This document shows positions 1 to 3,919 of a DNA stretch of 6,327 nt, in pieces. Where the stretch lies: the NCBI GenBank assembly GCA_943325255.2, contig CALPOS020000129.1, positions 1 through 6,327 on the forward strand. The letters run 5' to 3'. The first letter of the stretch is position 1, and each line of letters begins with the position of its first letter. The notes below the pieces were generated by a model. The model was given only the letters and a program-made list of their open reading frames with translations, ran no database searches and was not told the DNA's origin. Made by a program: the position numbers and the translations under genes. This DNA comes from Sphingobacterium thalpophilum (lineage in GTDB: Bacteria; Bacteroidota; Bacteroidia; Flavobacteriales; Flavobacteriaceae).

Positions 1-74
1 ATAGTTTTATGAGTGATGAGTTTAAGGTTGCCTACAAAGAATTGATAAAAAAGAGATTTGAAAGGATTTCGTAG
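1..74 (+). CDS. 3' end of an unidentified gene entering from the left edge
   Basis: Frame 3 is open from the window edge and ends with TAG at 72-74, giving a 23-residue tail (SFMSDEFKVAYKELIKKRFERIS) that is lysine- and arginine-rich and looks like a helical C-terminus. An ATG at 9-11 could in principle start a 21-residue peptide, but an ordinary gene ending just inside the window is more likely. The tail is too short to assign a family. The DNA after the stop becomes strongly AT-rich, which fits an intergenic region. Confidence 0.45.
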   Translation, partial: SFMSDEFKVAYKELIKKRFERIS

Positions 75-112
75 TTTTTTGGTTTTTTCATAATTATATT
101 TTTCAAATAAAT

Positions 113-197
113 ATCACCGCATTTAAAACTATATTTTTTATAGTAAAATTATCTTCTTGAATTTAAGAGAATTGAATAAGCAATCATCGCATTAAAA
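113..197 (+). repeat. Imperfect direct repeat, two 15-16 nt copies 70 nt apart
   Basis: The copies are ATCACCGCATTTAAAA at 113-128 and ATCATCGCATTAAAA at 183-197. They differ by one substitution and one missing T. Both lie in the non-coding stretch between the upstream gene and the lipoprotein pseudogene, the second just before a possible promoter. This could be a pair of regulator-binding sites or a chance match in AT-rich DNA. Between them, 128-144 holds an all-A/T-rich 6-bp hairpin (ACTATA/TATAGT) too weak to call a terminator. Confidence 0.3.
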
Positions 198-200
198 TTG

Positions 201-208
201 TAACTTTC
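201..208 (+). promoter_or_regulatory. Possible -7 element of the lipoprotein pseudogene promoter
   Basis: TAACTTTC differs by one base from the Bacteroidota -7 consensus TAnnTTTG and lies 87 bp before the presumed start position. It would place transcription initiation at about the start of the 19-bp repeat at 210-228. The nearest upstream TTG that could act as a -33 element (172-174) is about 26 nt away, longer than the usual spacing, so the assignment is weak. Confidence 0.25.
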
Positions 209-209
209 T

Positions 210-228
210 CCAATAGAGGGAGCAAAAG
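210..228 (+). repeat. 19-bp upstream element, copy A (CCAATAGAGGGAGCAAAAG)
   Basis: This sequence matches 1046-1064 at 18 of 19 positions. Copy A ends 67 bp before the ACG at the lipoprotein start position, and copy B ends 69 bp before the ATG of the lipoprotein remnant. The purine-rich core GAGGGAGCAAAAG stands out in AT-rich surroundings. The shared spacing to a start codon suggests a promoter-proximal or 5'-leader element of a lipoprotein gene family. The two copies also form direct repeats flanking the whole lipoprotein unit, so a recombination or duplication origin is possible. Confidence 0.6.
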
Positions 229-230
229 CA

Positions 231-261
231 GAAAGGCTGTCATAAATGATGGCCTTTTTTT
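231..261 (+). terminator. Hairpin plus T-run: intrinsic terminator or leader attenuator
   Basis: AAAGGC at 232-237 pairs with GCCTTT at 252-257. The stem continues through two G-T wobbles and TCA/TGA to a 4-nt loop, and a run of T follows to 261. The stop codon of the upstream gene is about 157 bp away, whereas the lipoprotein start position is only 34 bp downstream. If transcription begins near 201-214, the hairpin lies in the lipoprotein leader and could attenuate it. Otherwise it is a distant terminator for the upstream gene. Confidence 0.65.
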
Positions 262-294
262 ATTCTATTCATTATTCATTCTAAAACTAAAAAA

Positions 295-936
295 ACGAGA
301 ACAATTAAATTATTTTCGAGTATTGCACTAATGGTGATTTTGTCCATCGCCTGCAGTAGTTCCAGTGATTCTTCTGACTCGGCTCCAAGTTGTGAAAGTT
401 TATCCAATGCAACCGAGGAGGCGGAGGCGGCCTACAATGCTGCTACAACGGCAACTCTAGTAGAAAAATGCACTGCTTACAAAACGGCGTTATAAAATGA
501 AATCAACGGTTGTGGTGACGAGTTCGGTGACTTGCAGAATATAATCGATGGCTTGGATTGTACTTTGCCGACAACAACAGGAACACTTTCTATGAGTTTG
601 GGTTCGGCGCCACTTGTATTTGACGAGATTACTGTTACTACTTCAGGTACGACACGTCACGTTCACGGAGAAAAGAGCAATACAACATTATATGAAATTG
701 ATTTTGACGTAGAAGTGGGCCAAACCGGCACAAACAAAATCAACAATTTCGAACTTCGCCTTTTCAGCCAGATCTTTAGACCTTTAATTCCCGCCGTCTT
801 CGGAAACGACTGGACTTCAAACATAACGGTCAATTCTGGCACTTCTGTAGTTGGAACTTTTCGCTGGGAGTTGGCGAATGAAAGCCAGACAAGCGCACAA
901 GATTTGCTGAATGGTGTAGTTAATATCAATTTTTAA
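295..936 (+). pseudogene. Four-cysteine surface lipoprotein gene, broken by an in-frame stop
   Basis: Frame 1 encodes one coherent lipoprotein of about 213 codons. The signal peptide RTIKLFSSIALMVILSIAC ends in a lipobox (LSIA|C, Cys20 at 352-354), followed by a Ser/Asp-rich linker. A helical module carries Cys33, Cys59, Cys73 and Cys89 (ATLVEKCTAYKTAL, EINGCGD, IIDGLDC), and a beta-rich C-terminal domain ends at TAA 934-936. Two defects are visible. The expected start position (295-297) is ACG with no in-frame ATG before it, and codon 67 (493-495) is TAA where this type of module normally reads ALQNEI, i.e. a CAA to TAA change. The next in-frame ATG (331-333) would remove the charged part of the signal peptide, so it is a poor start. 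A product initiated at TTG 532 would lack signal, lipobox and most cysteines. Function of the intact family is unknown. Being one substitution at each site, the decay looks recent, or one could be a sequencing error. Confidence 0.8.
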
Positions 937-958
937 TTATTTCAATAAAAAGAAAACG

Positions 959-983
959 AATCCCGGTCACACCGGGATTTTTT
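959..983 (+). terminator. Strong intrinsic terminator after the lipoprotein pseudogene
   Basis: AATCCCGGT (959-967) and ACCGGGATT (971-979) form a perfect 9-bp stem with a 3-nt CAC loop, followed by a T-run. It lies 23 bp after the TAA at 934-936 and is well placed to end the lipoprotein transcript. Its intactness supports the idea that the gene was functional until recently. The A-rich stretch before it could give weak termination in the other direction. Confidence 0.9.
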
Positions 984-1045
984 ATTTATAAGTAAAAAGG
1001 ATTAACTTTTAGCCAGAAAAGGCATTTCTGCTTATGGTTTATATT

Positions 1046-1064
1046 CCAAAAGAGGGAGCAAAAG
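1046..1064 (+). repeat. 19-bp upstream element, copy B (CCAAAAGAGGGAGCAAAAG)
   Basis: This is the second copy of the element at 210-228, with a single substitution. It ends 69 bp before the ATG at 1133. A 6-bp hairpin (CAGAAA/TTTCTG, 1014-1030) lies just upstream, but no T-run hairpin follows it, unlike copy A. Similarity outside the 19 bp is poor, so the element itself seems to be what is conserved. Confidence 0.6.
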
Positions 1065-1132
1065 AATTAATTGATTAGAATTCGTTTCCTCGCTAAATAA
1101 AAACAAAAGATAATTTCGTAGCTACAAACACA

Positions 1133-1189
1133 ATGAAAACAATTAAAGAACTAAAACTGAGAAAATAGCTCGGACTGATTCTACTCGTT
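1133..1189 (+). pseudogene. Remnant of a second secreted or lipoprotein gene (signal peptide only)
   Basis: ATG at 1133 opens MKTIKELKLRK and stops at TAG 1166-1168. Reading through the stop gives LGLILLV, so the segment has the form of a signal peptide: a basic n-region followed by a hydrophobic h-region. Its first residues (M-K-T-I-K) match the start of the neighbouring lipoprotein pseudogene (x-R-T-I-K), and the same 19-bp element lies at the same distance upstream. From about 1181 the frame is simply the antisense of the converging esterase gene, so the rest of this gene is missing. A nonsense change such as CAG to TAG together with a deletion or insertion at about 1181-1190 would explain it. 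A genuine 11-residue leader peptide is the alternative. Confidence 0.5.
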
Positions 1190-3034
1190 AATAAATTGCA
1201 TAAAATAATTTGCCTCACGCTGACCAATAGTATCGTACGAACTAGTCGAGAAATGAAGAGGATCTTGCATCTCTAAATCTTCTGTTTGCAGAGAAATAGT
1301 TCCTAATACGTTTGCAGTTCTCGTCGGATTTTCAGCCAAATAATTATTCCCGACTGCTCTTTGAGCCAACAATAAACTTGTATATGAATTTGAATCAAAA
1401 ACAGCTGCTCCGGGCGTCTCTGTAATAAAAATTCTGAGTTTATTTACTGGATATCCGATTCTCCCCGTAATTTGATTTTTAATGCCACTAGCTAAAAAAT
1501 CAATTGTTCCATTAATAAGTGCCGTTAAATTTTCTTTGTAAGTGCTGCCAGCAGAATATGAAAGAACTCCTGAGGTTGCTCCAGAATCTATCCCTTGAAA
1601 ACTAAAGCGATTATTATCAATTAAAGTTAAATTGTAAATTCCCAAAGGTATCGTCGATAAATCACTTGCGTTGGTTATTGGGACTTTAAAACCTGTCCTT
1701 AGACGATGTGAACTCTCTGTTACAGTTATCGTAGTACCTGTTCTGGTCCATGCTACGTTTGAACCTCCCACAACCGCATCGTTCCCACCATTCGTCCATA
1801 TAAAACCTCTAAAGACTGGTGTCCGCCTATAAATATGTACAAGATCACTAAGGGCCTGCGGTATAACGGAACTCGTGAACTTTTTAAAGTATGAACTCGG
1901 TGTGGCAACATTCCAATCGCCTAAAGAACTTTGAAATAATGGAGTGCTTCCTATTCCATATTTAATCAAATAAGTGTCCTTAATCGCTCCCATAGCTTTT
2001 CCAAACCTCATTTCGGCGCCATGTTGCGTGGCTGGAAACTCAGTAGGAATTGTTTGGTTAGTTCCTAAAAGCAATTTTCCGGGATAAGTCGTATAATCTA
2101 GTGAACTGTTAATTAAAGGCATATATGCACTCGCAATATTCCCAGTCAAATCTGATGCTATTTCAGAATTTAAACCTCGGCCCGCACAGTTTGAATCGCC
2201 AGCCAATAAATATACATTCATTGGAGTTGGGGTAATTGAAGCAAAATTCCTTGAATTCATAGACAGTACTTCACCTGCAGTCAAAACTCTATCAAAAATC
2301 ATAACATCTTTAAGATATACGTTTACTGATGCTGACTCATTACTCACTAACGTCATCTGCGCAGCCGCGTCTTCCGTACCGGCTGGCAAAACGATGGTTT
2401 GCGAAGCTACTTGTGTTCCGTTAACAAATAATATTGCAGAATTACCCGACTTTGTGACTCTAATCTTATTTGTCGTATTGGGAACTAGCGAATTGAATCC
2501 AGAAAGACTAATGAATGCACTATTGCCATTTCCAACTTTTACCTCCAAATTATTATTTCCATTCACAGAATTGATACTCATGATAATTCCTTTTGCGGTA
2601 CCCGAAATCCCGTTTGTGTTAATTAATGCGCGGTAATAATTCCCTGTGGCAGGCGGACATATAAACACCGTGCACCAAACATCAAAGTTTCCTCCATTAT
2701 GCAAAAAATTGTAAGTCGAATTGGTTCCGGTGATAAGTTTCGACCCTTGTTCAAAATACCATCCTTCACCATTATATATAGGTTTGCTTCCAAGCGTGCC
2801 GGCGGTAGCCAAGGCTTGACCAGTTCTTGCTATTGCACTATCTATAATATTCCCTTTTCGACGTGTTCCATTGTTATCAATTGTTGACACATAGGCATCG
2901 CGGTAAGGATTAACCCAAAGAGTAGGAGAAAGACTAGAAGGGTCAAAAGCTTCCCTCATTTGAAGCAATGTCGGCCAAATAGACTGTGCATCGGTCTGAA
3001 AAGTCACAAAAAACAGTATAATAATAATTCTCAT
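1181..3034 (-). CDS. Secreted LamG-like / SGNH (sialate O-acetylesterase-like) esterase with inserted beta domain
   Basis: This 617-residue protein begins with a Sec signal peptide (MRIIIILFFVTFQTDA|QS). Residues about 30-265 are beta-rich and resemble a LamG/concanavalin-like binding domain (SLSPTLWVNP near the start, VNVYLKDVMIFDRVLTAGEV near the end). Residues about 272-617 look like an SGNH hydrolase of the sialate O-acetylesterase type. Block I is GDSN (279-282, nucleophile Ser281), block II is IGSTPL (361-366), block III is GGND (416-419), and block V is DPLH (591-594, Asp591/His594), so the catalytic set is complete. The expected reaction is removal of acetyl groups from extracellular glycans; the substrate is unknown. 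Residues about 427-497 interrupt the fold between GGNDA and YKENL with a segment of the TRTGTTITVTESSHRLRTGF type, resembling modules of phage tail proteins. No lipobox and no obvious sorting tail are seen. The ATG at 3034 follows an A-rich stretch, normal for this phylum. It is the only gene on this strand here and converges on the lipoprotein remnant. Confidence 0.85.
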   Translation of the reverse strand: MRIIIILFFVTFQTDAQSIWPTLLQMREAFDPSSLSPTLWVNPYRDAYVSTIDNNGTRRKGNIIDSAIARTGQALATAGTLGSKPIYNGEGWYFEQGSKLITGTNSTYNFLHNGGNFDVWCTVFICPPATGNYYRALINTNGISGTAKGIIMSINSVNGNNNLEVKVGNGNSAFISLSGFNSLVPNTTNKIRVTKSGNSAILFVNGTQVASQTIVLPAGTEDAAAQMTLVSNESASVNVYLKDVMIFDRVLTAGEVLSMNSRNFASITPTPMNVYLLAGDSNCAGRGLNSEIASDLTGNIASAYMPLINSSLDYTTYPGKLLLGTNQTIPTEFPATQHGAEMRFGKAMGAIKDTYLIKYGIGSTPLFQSSLGDWNVATPSSYFKKFTSSVIPQALSDLVHIYRRTPVFRGFIWTNGGNDAVVGGSNVAWTRTGTTITVTESSHRLRTGFKVPITNASDLSTIPLGIYNLTLIDNNRFSFQGIDSGATSGVLSYSAGSTYKENLTALINGTIDFLASGIKNQITGRIGYPVNKLRIFITETPGAAVFDSNSYTSLLLAQRAVGNNYLAENPTRTANVLGTISLQTEDLEMQDPLHFSTSSYDTIGQREANYFMQFINE

Positions 3035-3081
3035 TTTTATTCATTTATATGTCAAGCAAAATTGAACTTTTCTTCAAGCAA

Positions 3082-3089
3082 CAAATGTA
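3082..3089 (-). promoter_or_regulatory. Bacteroidota-type -7 promoter element for the esterase gene
   Basis: On the minus strand this reads TACATTTG, an exact match to the TAnnTTTG consensus of Flavobacterium and Bacteroides, 47 bp before the ATG at 3034. That implies a leader of about 40 nt. No clear TTG is present 17-23 nt further upstream, so the -33 element would be degenerate. A second, less exact motif (TAGTATTTG, 3093-3101) lies immediately upstream and may be the alternative. Confidence 0.45.
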
Positions 3090-3156
3090 CTTCAAATACT
3101 AATTTATGCCGGTGAAATGTTGTATTACTTCTAATTAAGAACATCGCAAATCAAGA

Positions 3157-3181
3157 GATGATTTTGGCACCAAAAATCATC
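3157..3181. repeat. 9-bp inverted repeat (GATGATTTT / AAAATCATC, 7-nt spacer)
   Basis: A perfect 9-bp dyad at 3157-3165 and 3173-3181 surrounds the spacer GGCACCA. No T-run follows on either strand, so it is not a usual terminator. It lies about 70 bp upstream of the esterase -7 element on the esterase's own upstream side, compatible with a regulator-binding palindrome. It is too far from the plus-strand operon (over 450 bp) to be tied to it. Confidence 0.45.
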
Positions 3182-3634
3182 CGTGAAAATTACAACTTTA
3201 GAAAAAAATATTGGTTAAAAATATAAAAATTCTAACACGTTCAAGCAAGTTCTTATCTTATAATTTTCTGAAAATATAAAAAATGTAGTTTGTTAGCTTA
3301 ACTGGCGAAAACTAATCATTGATATTTAATAAACTCATAAAAATCTTATCGCCCCTATTTCCAATCGTTTCCATTTCCTTTTTTCTTGCCATCAAATATC
3401 TTATTTAATTCAAAAATTTATACAATTTGTCAAGATAAACCACAAATAAACTAAAATTTAAGTGCGAAATTCTATCGATTTTAATATTTTTTATCTACTT
3501 TTAACATCCCTCCATTTCTACTTCGCAAGCATTTCATTATGACACTAATTTTATTTCTGCAGAGACTATAAGATTAGCTGTTTTTCTGATTAAATACTAA
3601 TCGTGGTCACTAACGAAATTTTTATATACATTCT

Positions 3635-3907
3635 ATGTTACAAAAGCTATTCTCCCTTTTTATACTTTTTATTGCATCTAATAGTGCTTTATCTCAAACG
3701 TTTTCTAAAAATAGGGGCGCTTTTGAGGATACATTATTATCAGAAAAAAATAATGATTCATTGGTCATCGATTCAAAAACGAATTTACAAATTCAAAAGA
3801 AAGTTTTTGATTCTAATCAAAAGGCTTCTCCGGAGGTTTTTTATATTGTCAATGACAAACCTGTCAGCAGAGAAGAATACCTTAAACATAGCAAAAAGGA
3901 ACAATAA
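3635..3907 (+). CDS. Small secreted protein of unknown function, first gene of the adhesin operon
   Basis: This 90-residue protein has a clear Sec signal peptide (MLQKLFSLFILFIASNSALS|Q). The mature part is about 70 polar residues: a Lys/Asp/Ser-rich middle, then a more conserved-looking C-terminal block, FYIVNDKPVSREEYLKHSK (residues 69-87). There is no lipobox, transmembrane segment or cysteine, so the product is probably periplasmic or exported. It ends at TAA 3905-3907, only 12 bp before the ATG of the large adhesin-like gene, so the two are very likely co-transcribed. The family was not recognised. By position it could be an accessory, chaperone-like or regulatory partner of the adhesin, which is inference only. 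The overlapping frame at 3603-3914 lacks any signal or domain and is treated as a shadow. Confidence 0.8.
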   Translation: MLQKLFSLFILFIASNSALSQTFSKNRGAFEDTLLSEKNNDSLVIDSKTNLQIQKKVFDSNQKASPEVFYIVNDKPVSREEYLKHSKKEQ

Positions 3908-3919
3908 GATATAGGAAGT

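Larger units (their letters stand above)
3035..3634. other. About 600-bp AT-rich non-coding region between divergent genes
   Basis: This stretch separates the minus-strand esterase from the plus-strand adhesin operon. It holds the esterase promoter near its left end and a 9-bp dyad at 3157-3181. The rest is A/T-rich sequence with frequent stops in all frames and no recognisable RNA gene. It must also contain the promoter of the operon starting at 3635, but no convincing TAnnTTTG with a correctly spaced TTG is visible on the plus strand. The nearest resemblance, TACAATTTG at 3421-3429, has one extra base and lies more than 200 bp from the start codon. Confidence 0.7.

Noticed and set aside
532..936. 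A separate 134-residue gene starting at TTG 532
   Set aside because: It is the C-terminal part of the broken lipoprotein in the same frame. The proposed start lies in the middle of the cysteine module and leaves the product without an export signal.
210..1064. The two 19-bp repeats as ends of a transposon or CRISPR repeats
   Set aside because: There are only two direct copies, no transposase or cas gene lies between them, and spacing to start codons gives a simpler explanation.
2394..2887. Two plus-strand frames (2394-2636 and 2699-2887) inside the esterase gene
   Set aside because: They are antisense to a well-supported esterase coding sequence and show no recognisable features.
3046..3058. 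A sigma-70-like TTGACA followed by TATAAA-like sequence on the minus strand before the esterase start
   Set aside because: The two parts directly adjoin instead of being about 17 bp apart, and this phylum uses TTG/TAnnTTTG promoters.
3603..3914. A 103-residue frame overlapping the small secreted protein
   Set aside because: It has no signal peptide or domain and is rich in Lys/Ile/Leu/Arg as expected from A/T-rich DNA. The 3635-3907 frame has a clean signal peptide and operon spacing.
3913..3918. AGGAAG before the adhesin start as a Shine-Dalgarno site
   Set aside because: It lies only 1 nt from the ATG, too close to work as a ribosome-binding site, and Bacteroidota rarely use such sites.
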